From positions 1 to 41,786 of the forward strand of contig OMOG01000223.1 of NCBI GenBank assembly GCA_900290305.1: a stretch of 41,786 nucleotides of DNA. Direction: 5' to 3'. The first letter of the stretch is position 1. Every line of letters starts with the position of its first letter. Of the stretch, positions 8,647 to 17,235 are shown piece after piece. Under the pieces are notes generated by a model that made no database searches, was not told the origin of the DNA, and saw nothing but the letters and a program-made list of their open reading frames with translations. Position numbers and translations under genes: made by a program. Source of the stretch: Candidatus Sulfopaludibacter sp. SbA4 (lineage in GTDB: Bacteria > Acidobacteriota > Terriglobia > Bryobacterales > Bryobacteraceae).

Positions 8647-11600
8647 ACCATAGCCCCGCGCGGAAATCGTTGAAATTGGGCCGCCGGGGATTACCCTCGT
8701 TGACCAGGTAGACGCCGCGCAGCCCCTCGAACGTGAAGTACATGGATGGCGGGAGAAACGACCCGGTGAACCGGATTCCAAGGCCCCCTTCTCCGAAATT
8801 GGCCCAGTATTGGCGCTGATCGTCCAGGGTCAGGTTGGCAGCGCCGTAGAGCTGGAGTCGAAGCTCCTTCGGGCCGGCGGTGTAACCGAAACGGCCCTGG
8901 TTGTAGAACAGGACATCCTTGTTGAAGCGGCTGACAAATACGGCATCCGACGCGATATCGGCGAACCATCCGGGCGTTTCGGCGCGCAGCGAATGTCCGG
9001 TGCCGCGCGCCAGCGAAAGGCCGCCGCGATAGTCGGGCAGCCGATGGTGACTGAGATAGTTGAAGGACTCTCCGGCCTCTCCCCAGACGACCAATCCATG
9101 CCAGGGCGTGGTCGCCAGTCCCAGCCCGACAATCACGGAGCTTTCGGAGAGATACTGTGGAGGTCCGTTAGCAATGGTCGTCGTCTGGCGGGAATCTCCC
9201 ACGAACCGGACGCTCAAATACGGACGGAAGCCCAGGCCGGTGCGCAGATCCGCCTTCACCTGCCCGTAGCCGAAGGCATCGTGCCAGCGTGTGGAAAACA
9301 TCGGATAGAGCCAGGCCGTGAAGCGGAATGCTTCCGTGGCACTGCGCAGATTGCGCCAGCCGCGGTCGGCTTCGGCGGCGATCTTGGGGTCGCTGCTCTG
9401 GCGGGCGAGGCCGAACCAGTAGACGGCCTGCACATCCTGATGCAGAAGGTTGTAGGCCCAACCGAGCCGAAGCATGACATCGGTATCATCAGGATCGGCT
9501 TCGTGGGCCAGTTGCAGATATTTGAGAGCGTCCTTCATGTAGCCGGCCTTGATACTGCGCTCGGCCATCACCTTGGCGCTAACGGCGTCGGGAGGCTTCT
9601 CCTGGACCTGCTGAACATGGAGCACGGCCCGCACACGATTGGCAAGATCTTCATCGTTGCCGGCCAGGACGCGGTCGAAGAACGGGCGGGCGGCCTCGTG
9701 GTCGCCGCGACCGTACAGGAGGAACCCCAATTGCGTGACCGCGAGCAGGTCGTTCGCAGGCGGAGCGGCGAGATCCCGAAACTCCTGTTCGGCCTCAGAC
9801 GGATGGCCCATACCCAGCAACAGAAAAGCAAGCTCGCGGCGCAGTTCGACGTTGGCGGAATCGAGGTCGAGCGCGTGCCGGAATTCGGAAACGTAGGGAT
9901 AGCGGGTGGGGAGCAGCTCGCGCGCCATCTCGGCGGCCCGCGCTTCGCCGCCGCGCGAAGCGGCTAGCAACGCCGCGGTGGCGTCGGCGTCCCGGTTGAG
10001 CGCCTTCCAGACGCGGCCGAGATCGACGAGGACGGAGCGGCGGTCAGGGAGGACGCGCCACGCCTTCTCGTAGTGCTCGGCGGCGAGGGGCAGTTCGTCG
10101 CGCTGCTCGGCCAGGGTGGCGAGCTCGTAGTGCGCGCTGAAGTCGTTGGCACCCCTCTCGATGGCCTCTTTCCAGCGGTCGATGCCGGCAGCGAGAGGCG
10201 CATCGATGTTGTGGAAGGCCTGCTCGGCGGTCGCGTTGCCTTCCTTGCGAAGACGATCGAAGATGCGGCGTGCGGTGGCGACGTCCTTGGCATCGTAGCT
10301 GAGAAACGCGTACTCGAGGGCTACCTGCGCATTGTTGGGATCGCGGCGCAAAACTTCCTGGAACTGGGAGCGCGCCAAGGAGTTCTCGCCTACCTTTAAA
10401 TAGGTGTAAGCCAAGTCCTGGCGGACGGGCGTCCGGTCCGGATCGGCTGTGATGCTTACCACAAAGCCGGCAATGGCTGTTTCGTAATCTTTGGCGCGGA
10501 GGGCCTCGTAGGCGCGGTCGAGCGTAGGGGCACTTGGCCAGGGGTCGGGTACCGCGGGTTGCGGGTTGCGCATCGCGGGTTGTGGGCTGGGGGGCTGGGG
10601 TGGGGGGGCGCGAGCGGCTAGCTGCCCAGGTATCTGCGGCTTGAGGTTCGGATCAAACGTAGCCAGTCGGTCCAGTGGCCGAAGGTCGGGCGGAGGTACG
10701 TTTTCCGAGGTCGGCTGTGGGCGTTCGGCCAATGGGGCGGGTTTTGCGGCAGAAGCGCCTTTTTGCTTAGGCTCAGAATCCCCTGGCAGACGCACAACGG
10801 CTTTCTCGTGCTGGGCCCTCGCATTCGAGTACGATCCGCCCACGATCGCACGGATGTGGTGGAACTCGGGGTTATCTTTCTCGAGCGAGTCAAATTCGAC
10901 GCCTTTGTAGTTCACGGCGAGTTCCGACATCAGATAGCTGCGGCGGGTGGTATTGTTGTCGTGGCTGCTCCAAAAGAAATCGGTCGGTCTATCCCCCATG
11001 TTCGACGACATCGTTTTCCAGACACGGGGCGCCTCACGCGGATCGTAGCCGGCAGCGAGCATATATTCCATGCCCACCCGGTCCGCCTGATTTTCGAGGT
11101 ATCGCGAATAACCGTTCTTGATTGCCGCCGAAGCGAGGGTCAAGAGGTCGCGGACATTGTATTTGCCATACGCCGCGGCAACGGCTGCGCCGATTTCGAG
11201 CAGCATTCGTTTCTTTTTGTGGAATTCCATCTGGCGCAGCATGTGCTCTTGCGTCGCGTGGGCAATCTCGTGCCCTATCACGGCAGCGAGTTGACCTTCG
11301 GTTTCTACCATGGCGAGCAACTCACGGTTCACCACTACGACTCCGTTGGCCGTCGAGTGAGCATTCACTGCTTTCGATTCAGCCACGAAAAACTGGAACG
11401 GGATTCTATTCGGATCTCCCGGAGCCAGCCCCCTCTGACTAGCGGGCAGGAGCCTCTGCCCCAGGTCGCGGATATATTTCTGAACTTCAGCGTTGGGCGT
11501 CAGCTTGTATCTTCCCGCGGCCCCGAGATTCAATTCTCCAGGCCGGGTTCCTTGAAACGCGGTGATTCTCGGGGCGAGCGATTTCCACAACCGCGCCTTG

Positions 11601-12256
11601 GCCGCCGTCATCTCGTTATCGCGGAACTGAACCTTTTTCGCCGCGATCCGGCCGTCGTCCAACCGGGCGCCCTCGTATGACACGTACATATTCACGTGTA
11701 CGTCGTCCAAGCGGGACAACATCTGTTCAGCCGTTTGAGCCAGGTCACCATGCAGCGCGGCTTGCTTGGCTTCCTTTGCCTCTCGCCGCATGGCGCTCTT
11801 CTGCGACATGTTGGGCAGGATGGAGACAATCGTGGCTTCATCGACCACGATGGTCTGGCCGTCGGCGCGGAAAGAACCGGCCCAGTAAGTTCCCTTTTTG
11901 TAGAGCTGGGGGACTTGATCCAAGATGGCTGCTCGTTTCAGCTTTCGCGATTCGCGCGTGTAGACCTTTACGGACTTCGCTCTCAATTCGTGGGTCTGGC
12001 CGTCGTAGTCGCCGCGAATCTCGATTTCGGATCCAACCCGGATGTCTTTAGGGTAATCGGCCGCGTTCTGGTCATCGTCATCCGTGACGAATTCAATTGT
12101 CACGGATTGGTCGCGCAGGATCCGATAGTCGTCGACATCAAATGACGTCGGGCCATGTACGGCAGTAACATAGCCATGGACCCTTTGTTCCTTGGCGTGG
12201 ACCGAACCGGCAAACAGAGCTATCAGCAGCGCCGGGCACAACCAGTTTCCGCGCAT
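8630..12256 (-). CDS. Secreted M48 metalloprotease fused to TPR repeats and an outer-membrane-barrel-like domain
   Basis: 1208 residues from the ATG at 12256, preceded by AAGGAG and beginning with a signal peptide (MRGNWLCPALLIALFAGSVHA). In order: an OB-like beta domain (about 25-115), an M48 peptidase with the zinc motif HEIAH (about 329-333) and third-ligand region ENQADRVG (about 388), a Pro-rich linker (about 510-580), TPR-type helical repeats (about 580-980), and a C-terminal region (about 985-1208) of alternating aromatic/polar strands (RPYLSVRFVGDSRQ, MYFTFEGLRGVYLV) ending in an aromatic-rich AGLWYAFTR, like an outer-membrane barrel. BepA-type proteases join M48 and TPR, but the added barrel is unusual. 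TPR plus barrel recalls PgaA/PelB exporters, and the coupled downstream TIM-barrel gene fits that comparison. Function is inference. Confidence 0.75.
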   Translation of the reverse strand: MRGNWLCPALLIALFAGSVHAKEQRVHGYVTAVHGPTSFDVDDYRILRDQSVTIEFVTDDDDQNAADYPKDIRVGSEIEIRGDYDGQTHELRAKSVKVYTRESRKLKRAAILDQVPQLYKKGTYWAGSFRADGQTIVVDEATIVSILPNMSQKSAMRREAKEAKQAALHGDLAQTAEQMLSRLDDVHVNMYVSYEGARLDDGRIAAKKVQFRDNEMTAAKARLWKSLAPRITAFQGTRPGELNLGAAGRYKLTPNAEVQKYIRDLGQRLLPASQRGLAPGDPNRIPFQFFVAESKAVNAHSTANGVVVVNRELLAMVETEGQLAAVIGHEIAHATQEHMLRQMEFHKKKRMLLEIGAAVAAAYGKYNVRDLLTLASAAIKNGYSRYLENQADRVGMEYMLAAGYDPREAPRVWKTMSSNMGDRPTDFFWSSHDNNTTRRSYLMSELAVNYKGVEFDSLEKDNPEFHHIRAIVGGSYSNARAQHEKAVVRLPGDSEPKQKGASAAKPAPLAERPQPTSENVPPPDLRPLDRLATFDPNLKPQIPGQLAARAPPPQPPSPQPAMRNPQPAVPDPWPSAPTLDRAYEALRAKDYETAIAGFVVSITADPDRTPVRQDLAYTYLKVGENSLARSQFQEVLRRDPNNAQVALEYAFLSYDAKDVATARRIFDRLRKEGNATAEQAFHNIDAPLAAGIDRWKEAIERGANDFSAHYELATLAEQRDELPLAAEHYEKAWRVLPDRRSVLVDLGRVWKALNRDADATAALLAASRGGEARAAEMARELLPTRYPYVSEFRHALDLDSANVELRRELAFLLLGMGHPSEAEQEFRDLAAPPANDLLAVTQLGFLLYGRGDHEAARPFFDRVLAGNDEDLANRVRAVLHVQQVQEKPPDAVSAKVMAERSIKAGYMKDALKYLQLAHEADPDDTDVMLRLGWAYNLLHQDVQAVYWFGLARQSSDPKIAAEADRGWRNLRSATEAFRFTAWLYPMFSTRWHDAFGYGQVKADLRTGLGFRPYLSVRFVGDSRQTTTIANGPPQYLSESSVIVGLGLATTPWHGLVVWGEAGESFNYLSHHRLPDYRGGLSLARGTGHSLRAETPGWFADIASDAVFVSRFNKDVLFYNQGRFGYTAGPKELRLQLYGAANLTLDDQRQYWANFGEGGLGIRFTGSFLPPSMYFTFEGLRGVYLVNEGNPRRPNFNDFRAGLWYAFTR
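10545..10620. repeat. C/G-rich low-complexity tract encoding a Pro-rich linker
   Basis: On the plus strand several short GGGTTG, GGGCTGG and GCGGGTTGCG units follow each other. Read on the coding minus strand they give a linker rich in P, Q and N (PQPPSPQPAMRNPQP). The sequence resembles the G/C-rich spacers at 18403-18581 and 28262-28300, suggesting a non-coding type repeat accommodated in frame. Confidence 0.5.
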
Positions 12257-12525
12257 TGCATCTCCTTTGTCTTGACTATGTTCCACAGAATCACGGGGCG
12301 GCCAATAGTACAGAAGTTCCCGCGCGCAATTGCAGGCGCTTCCCCGGGCGCCGGTTTGGCCAGGGGCGTAGGTGTGAAACCGGGTGGGGCCGGGTGGCCC
12401 GTGGCAAAACTGCCGAAGCTGGGGACCCCAGTGTAGACGGCGAAGAGTACGGCGAAACGCATATAGCCTTTAGAAAGATAGTGCAGTTGGTGTCGGAGTT
12501 TTCGCACAATTGTTCTGGGGGGATC

Positions 12526-13953
12526 GTGAATCGAGCGAGTGGAATCCTGCTGCATCCGACTTCTCTGCCAGGGCGCTATGGCATCGGCGATTTGGGGGCG
12601 GAGGCCTACCGGTTTGCGGATTGGCTGGCGGCGGCGGGCCAGCGGATCTGGCAGGTGCTGCCTTTGGGACCGACGGGGTATGGCGAGTCGCCGTACCAGT
12701 TGTTCTCGGCGTTCGCGGGGAATCCGCTGCTCTTGAGCCTGGATCAGCTTGTTCCGGCGACCCAGTTGGAAGATGTGCCGGCCTTCGCGGAGGACACGGT
12801 GGAGTTCGAGAGGGTGATTCCCTGGAAGACTGCGCTGCTGCATCGGGCTTTCGACGCATTCCAACCGGATGGGGAGTTCGATGCCTTTTGCTGCGACAAC
12901 GCGGCATGGCTCGACGATTACGCGCGATTCATGGCTTTGAAGGAGGCGAATGGCGGGGTCGAATGGAGCGCCTGGGATCCGCGGTTCGAAGCCAGCCCAC
13001 GGGACATTGCGTACCACAAGTTCCTGCAGTTCGAGTTTTTCCGGCAATGGCACGCGCTGAAGCGCTACTGCGCGGGCCTGGGAATACGGATGATGGGGGA
13101 CATCCCTATTTATGTAGCGACAGACTCCGCGGATGTCTGGGCGCATACGGAGTTGTTCCGCTTCGACGCAGTGGCTGGAGTGCCGCCGGATTATTTCAGT
13201 GCGACGGGCCAGTTGTGGGGCAATCCGCTGTATCGCTGGGATCTGATGGCGAATGACGCGTACCGGTGGTGGATCGAGCGGATGCGCGCAGCGCTCGCAC
13301 TCTTCGACCTGGTGCGGATGGACCACTTCCGCGGGTTCGAAGCGTTCTGGGAAGTGCCGGCATCGGAGACCACGGCCATGCACGGGCAGTGGGTGAAAGG
13401 GCCGGGGGCGGAACTGTTTCGCGCGCTCGAAGGGGCATTGGGGCGGCTGCCGCTGGTGGCGGAGAATCTGGGAGTCATCACGCCGGAGGTGGAGGCCATC
13501 CGTGAGGAGTTCGGATTTCCCGGGATGGCGATTCTGCAGTTCGCATTCGGAAAAGACCCGCAGGGGCCGAGCTTTCGGCCGCACAACTACCCGCGCCACC
13601 TGGTGGCGTACACGGGCACGCACGATAACGACACAGTGATGGGATGGTGGCACAGCGCGGGCGGCGACAGCACCCGTACCCCACAGGACGTGCAGGTGGA
13701 GAAGGCTCGGACGCGGGCCTATCTCGCGACTGACGGTCACGAGATGAATTGGGTGATGATCCGCGGGCTGATGGGGTCGGTGGCGGACACGGTGCTGTTT
13801 CCCGCCCAGGATGTCCTGGGGCTGGGGAGCGAGGCGCGCATGAACATACCGTCGGTAGCGAGCGGGAATTGGCGATGGCGTGTGAAGGCGGGTGCTCTGA
13901 ACGGCGAACTGGCGGGGAGATTGAAGAAGATGGTGAACATGTACGACCGCTAA
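12526..13953 (+). CDS. malQ: 4-alpha-glucanotransferase (amylomaltase, GH77)
   Basis: Transfers alpha-1,4-glucan segments during maltodextrin/glycogen turnover in the cytoplasm. The 475 residues start at the GTG at 12526, which places VNRASGILLHPTSLPG at the N-terminus as in the family; the frame upstream is open to 12256 but has no protein-like composition. GH77 motifs are present: the nucleophile region RMDHFRGFEAFWEVP, the acid/base region VAENLGVITPEV and the third carboxylate in TGTHDNDT. It is divergent from the M48-TPR gene, with a 269-bp spacer in which I see no other gene. Length is close to the usual 500. Confidence 0.96.
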   Translation: MNRASGILLHPTSLPGRYGIGDLGAEAYRFADWLAAAGQRIWQVLPLGPTGYGESPYQLFSAFAGNPLLLSLDQLVPATQLEDVPAFAEDTVEFERVIPWKTALLHRAFDAFQPDGEFDAFCCDNAAWLDDYARFMALKEANGGVEWSAWDPRFEASPRDIAYHKFLQFEFFRQWHALKRYCAGLGIRMMGDIPIYVATDSADVWAHTELFRFDAVAGVPPDYFSATGQLWGNPLYRWDLMANDAYRWWIERMRAALALFDLVRMDHFRGFEAFWEVPASETTAMHGQWVKGPGAELFRALEGALGRLPLVAENLGVITPEVEAIREEFGFPGMAILQFAFGKDPQGPSFRPHNYPRHLVAYTGTHDNDTVMGWWHSAGGDSTRTPQDVQVEKARTRAYLATDGHEMNWVMIRGLMGSVADTVLFPAQDVLGLGSEARMNIPSVASGNWRWRVKAGALNGELAGRLKKMVNMYDR

Positions 13954-13965
13954 CGAAACACCCCA

Positions 13966-13994
13966 TTGACGTGGTGTGTGATAGGGATTATCAT
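13966..13994 (+). promoter_or_regulatory. Promoter of the glutamate dehydrogenase gene
   Basis: TTGACG (13966-13971), a 17-bp spacer and TATCAT (13989-13994) form a good vegetative-sigma promoter. It lies 58 bp upstream of the ATG at 14053, which has GAAGG as a ribosome-binding site. It is the best -35/-10 pair in the housekeeping part of the window. Confidence 0.65.
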
Positions 13995-14052
13995 CCGACT
14001 GTAGACCTTTTATAAGATTTCCAAGTCTGAAATTCCGAAAGAAGGTTCGGCC

Positions 14053-15327
14053 ATGTTAGCAACCGAAAAAACCACAGCAACGGCTGAAAAAAACGCATAC
14101 GAAGTCGCACTAGAGAACTTCGACCTGGCGGCGAACGCGCTGGAACTCGATAACAATGTGCGAGCGATGATCAAGTATCCGGAGCGCGAGCTCAAGGTAA
14201 GCATTCCGGTACGCATGGATTCCGGAAAGATTCTCCGGTTCGAAGGATACCGCGTGCAGCACAGCACCCAGCGCGGTCCGGCCAAGGGAGGCATCCGATA
14301 CCATCCGAACGTCACCATCGATGAAGTGAGGGCGCTGGCCACCTGGATGACGTGGAAGTGCGCCGTCGTGAACATCCCCTACGGCGGCGGCAAGGGCGGC
14401 GTTACCTGCGACCCGAAAGCGCTGTCGTTGGGCGAGTTGGAGCGGCTGACGCGCCGCTATGCCAGCGCCATTCTGCCGATCATCGGACCGGAGAAGGACA
14501 TTCCGGCGCCGGATGTGTACACGACGCCGCAGATCATGGCGTGGATCATGGACACGTACAGCATGATGAAGGGCTATCCGGTGACGGGCGTGGTGACGGG
14601 CAAGCCGATCAGCCTGGGCGGATCGCTGGGACGCAACGAGGCGACGGGCCGCGGCGTGTTCTACACCACGCGGAGCAGTTGCCAGAACCTGGGAATTCCG
14701 TTCCTGGGCGCGCGCACGGTGGTGCAGGGATTCGGCAACGCGGGCTCGATTGCGGCCGGCCTGATGCACGAAGCCGGCGCCAAAGTGATCGCGGTGAGCG
14801 ACACCAAGGGATGCATCTTCCACCCGAAGGGCCTGGACATTCCGGCGGTGGTGGCATTCAAGAGCCGCACCGGCAGCGTGGTGGGTTTCCCGGCAGCGGA
14901 GAAGATCACGCCGGAAGAACTGCTTTCGCTGGATTGCGAGGTGCTGATTCCGGCGGCGCTCGAAAACGCGATTACAGAAGACAACGCGCACACGATTCAC
15001 GCGCGCATCGTATCGGAAGCGGCCAACGGGCCGGTGACTCCGGAAGCGGACCGGGTCTTCGACCAGAAGGGCATCTTCCTGATCCCGGACATTCTGTGCA
15101 ATGCGGGCGGAGTGACGGTGTCGTACTTCGAGTGGGTGCAGGACGAGAATCACCTGTTCTGGGACGAGAACGACGTCAACGCCAAGCTGGAAAAGATCAT
15201 GACCCGGTCGTTCAACGACGTCTTCAAGATCCATGTGGATCACAAGGTGAACATGCGGCTGGCGGCCAACATGCTGGGCGTAGGCCGGGTCGCGGAGGCC
15301 TGCCGCGTACGCGGACTGTATCCGTGA
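14053..15327 (+). CDS. Glutamate dehydrogenase (Glu/Leu/Phe/Val family)
   Basis: Interconverts glutamate and 2-oxoglutarate plus ammonia, linking nitrogen and central carbon metabolism. The 424 residues show the substrate-site segments GPAKGGIRYHP and KCAVVNIPYGGGKGGV with the catalytic lysine region, PAPDVYTT with the catalytic aspartate, and the dinucleotide-binding GFGNAGSIAAGLMHE at about 225-240. The length is typical of the hexameric small class. It is monocistronic: a promoter is at 13966-13994 and a strong terminator at 15376-15424. Coenzyme preference cannot be decided from the sequence. Confidence 0.96.
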   Translation: MLATEKTTATAEKNAYEVALENFDLAANALELDNNVRAMIKYPERELKVSIPVRMDSGKILRFEGYRVQHSTQRGPAKGGIRYHPNVTIDEVRALATWMTWKCAVVNIPYGGGKGGVTCDPKALSLGELERLTRRYASAILPIIGPEKDIPAPDVYTTPQIMAWIMDTYSMMKGYPVTGVVTGKPISLGGSLGRNEATGRGVFYTTRSSCQNLGIPFLGARTVVQGFGNAGSIAAGLMHEAGAKVIAVSDTKGCIFHPKGLDIPAVVAFKSRTGSVVGFPAAEKITPEELLSLDCEVLIPAALENAITEDNAHTIHARIVSEAANGPVTPEADRVFDQKGIFLIPDILCNAGGVTVSYFEWVQDENHLFWDENDVNAKLEKIMTRSFNDVFKIHVDHKVNMRLAANMLGVGRVAEACRVRGLYP

Positions 15328-15375
15328 GCGAAAGCGTAGTATAAAGGTTAAGGACCAATTCCCTTTTCAGGTCCG

Positions 15376-15424
15376 AAAACCGGGGGGTGGACACTCGTGG
15401 CACGGTGTCTGGCCCCCGGTTTTT
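15376..15424 (+). terminator. Rho-independent terminator after glutamate dehydrogenase
   Basis: AAAACCGGGGG (15376-15386) pairs with CCCCCGGTTTT (15413-15424 region), enclosing a smaller GGACAC/GTGTCT hairpin, and runs into a T tract. It lies 49 bp after the stop and 30 bp before the ATPase start, separating housekeeping from defence-type genes. Confidence 0.85.
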
Positions 15425-15453
15425 CTTTGGCGGGTTATGCTCAAGTATTCGTT

Positions 15454-16599
15454 ATGTTCAAGCATTTGAGCGTGGACGGGTTCCGGCGGCTGTGCGGGGT
15501 TGAATTGGATCTCAGGCCGCTGTGTGTCTTGATTGGGGCTAACGGGAGCGGGAAGACATCGCTGCTGGATGTGTTCTCGTTGTTGGCCGCGTCGGCACAG
15601 GGCAAGTTGGATGAGAAGATTAGCGAACTGGGAGGGCTGGCGGAGATCCTCACGGCTGGACGGGCGGAGCGCTTGTCGCTCGGTCTTTCAATGGAACTGC
15701 ATGGCCGCGCACCTCTCCAATACGATCTCGCGATCGTTCCGATTGGTGCGGCGTACAAAATCGAAATCGAAACCCTGACCCAGCAGCGAGCCCGTCCTCC
15801 TTTCGGCCTGTCCAAGCATATCGACTCGCACGGTACGAAAATCAGGTACTACGAGATCGAGGAGAAGACCTTCAAACGTCCGACGTGGGAACACGATCAC
15901 GCGGAAACCTCACTCGCCCAGGTGCCCAAGATGTTAAAGGGGCCCGAAGACCTCAGACAGCGGCTGGCCTCCTCAACGTTCTATCACGCTCTGGACGTTG
16001 GTCCCGGGTCGCGAGTGAGGCTGCCGCAACGAATGCGGCCGGCGAAGCTACCCGGACAGAACGGAGAGGATCTCATCTCCTGCTTGTACTCCATGCGGGA
16101 AACGGATCCTGACCGGTTTGAGGCTGTCCGGGACGGCTTGCGCGCGGCCTTCCCCGGATTTGAGCGTCTGGACTTTCCGCCTGTGGCCGCCGGAACTTTG
16201 GCGATGATCTGGCGCGACAGTGACTTTCGGGAAGGATTCTACACCCACCAGCTTTCGGAGGGCATGCTTCGGTTCTTGTGGCTCGCGACGCTCCTGCAGA
16301 GTCCAGCCCTTACGGCCGTCACGCTGATCGACGAGCCGGAGGTAAGTCTACATCCCGGGTTGCTGAGCTTATTGGCGGACCTCCTCCGAGAAGGCTCCCT
16401 GCGGTCGCAAATCATCGTAGCGACGCACTCGGATAGGTTGGTTCGGTTCCTCCGCCCGGAAGAAGTCGTAGTCGTGGATATGACGGATGACGGTCTCGCC
16501 AAATTGACGTGGGCCGATCAGCTCGACCTCGACAGGTGGCTCGATGAATACACGCTCGACGAAGTATGGCGGATGGGGCGTTTGGGAGAGCGCGCTTGA
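15454..16599 (+). CDS. AAA (AAA_21-type) ATPase, predicted defence component
   Basis: 381 residues from the ATG at 15454; upstream codons of the open frame lie in the preceding terminator, so the shorter start is chosen. It has an SMC/RecF-like ATPase layout: Walker A LIGANGSGKTSLLD (about 27-39), an ABC-like signature LSEGMLRFLW (about 267-276), Walker B VTLIDEPEVSLHP (about 289-301) and ATHSDRL (about 323-329). Unlike full-length OLD nucleases it has no C-terminal TOPRIM; that function appears to be supplied by the next gene, whose TTG start overlaps this stop by 4 nt (TTGA). Such split pairs act against phages in several bacteria (PARIS, AbiL-type systems); activity here is inference. Confidence 0.85.
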   Translation: MFKHLSVDGFRRLCGVELDLRPLCVLIGANGSGKTSLLDVFSLLAASAQGKLDEKISELGGLAEILTAGRAERLSLGLSMELHGRAPLQYDLAIVPIGAAYKIEIETLTQQRARPPFGLSKHIDSHGTKIRYYEIEEKTFKRPTWEHDHAETSLAQVPKMLKGPEDLRQRLASSTFYHALDVGPGSRVRLPQRMRPAKLPGQNGEDLISCLYSMRETDPDRFEAVRDGLRAAFPGFERLDFPPVAAGTLAMIWRDSDFREGFYTHQLSEGMLRFLWLATLLQSPALTAVTLIDEPEVSLHPGLLSLLADLLREGSLRSQIIVATHSDRLVRFLRPEEVVVVDMTDDGLAKLTWADQLDLDRWLDEYTLDEVWRMGRLGERA

Positions 16600-17195
16600 A
16601 GATCGTCCTCATCGTCGAGGGTGAAACCGAGGAGGCGTTCCTCGAGCCGTTACGAGGCTTCTTGCAGAAGAGACTGCGTGGGAACATGCCGCGATTTTCT
16701 CCCAACAAGCATGACGGACGGATTCCAACAGGAGCGAAATTGAAGCGAGTGGTGGAACGTCATCTCGCCGAGGGAGCGGACGCCGTCATCGCACTCACTG
16801 ATGTGTATACGGGTACCAGGGAGTTCGCGGACGCCGCGGATGCCAAAAAGAAGATGTCCGACTGGGTCGGGTCGACAACCAAGTTCTATCCTCACGCAGC
16901 CCAATACGACTTCGAGGCGTGGCTCATCCCATATTGGGAGAGAATCCAAACCCTCAGCGGCAGCAATCGGGCCAAGCCTTCACGGAGCCCGGAACTGCTG
17001 AACCACACGAAACCCCCGGCGTACCGAATCACCGAGATCTTTGCCACAGGAAAAAAGCGGTTTTACTCGAAGCCTCGTGACGCAAGGAAGATCCTGGAGG
17101 GGCAGGACCTGAGCATCGCGGCGAACGAATGCCGCGAGCTCAAGGCCCTCCTCAACACCATCCTCTCCCTCTGCGGCGGCGAGCCGCTTGGGTAG
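16596..17195 (+). CDS. DUF4276 (RloB/TOPRIM-like) protein, predicted effector of the ATPase
   Basis: 199 residues starting at the TTG at 16596, inside the TTGA overlap with the ATPase stop. This start puts KIVLIVEGETEEAFLEPL at the N-terminus, the conserved glutamate motif of the family. ALTDVYTGTREF (about 65-76) and AAQYDFEAWLIPY (about 110-122) match the D-x-Y and H/Q-x-x-(E/D)-FEA-LL motifs of DUF4276, a TOPRIM-related fold. With its upstream partner it forms a two-gene ATPase/TOPRIM-like module of the type found in anti-phage defence. The acidic residues needed for metal binding appear present. It ends 40 bp before the next gene; no toxin or modification gene accompanies it. Confidence 0.85.
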   Translation: MKIVLIVEGETEEAFLEPLRGFLQKRLRGNMPRFSPNKHDGRIPTGAKLKRVVERHLAEGADAVIALTDVYTGTREFADAADAKKKMSDWVGSTTKFYPHAAQYDFEAWLIPYWERIQTLSGSNRAKPSRSPELLNHTKPPAYRITEIFATGKKRFYSKPRDARKILEGQDLSIAANECRELKALLNTILSLCGGEPLG

Positions 17196-17235
17196 CCGCC
17201 CACCTGTGTTCAAATAGGATGGAAAGAAACTGAAA

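Noticed and set aside
12256-12525. N-terminal extension of malQ back to 12256
   Set aside because: The extra 90 codons have no family similarity and overlap the divergent promoter region; GTG 12526 gives the expected N-terminus.
12223-13740. 505-codon minus-strand frame opposite malQ
   Set aside because: The plus strand has all GH77 motifs; this frame is an Arg/Pro/His-rich shadow.
15454-17195. Assignment of the ATPase/DUF4276 pair to PARIS
   Set aside because: PARIS uses a DUF4435 effector; the motifs here (VEGETEEAFL, TDVYTG, DFEAWL) fit DUF4276, so only a general resemblance is claimed.
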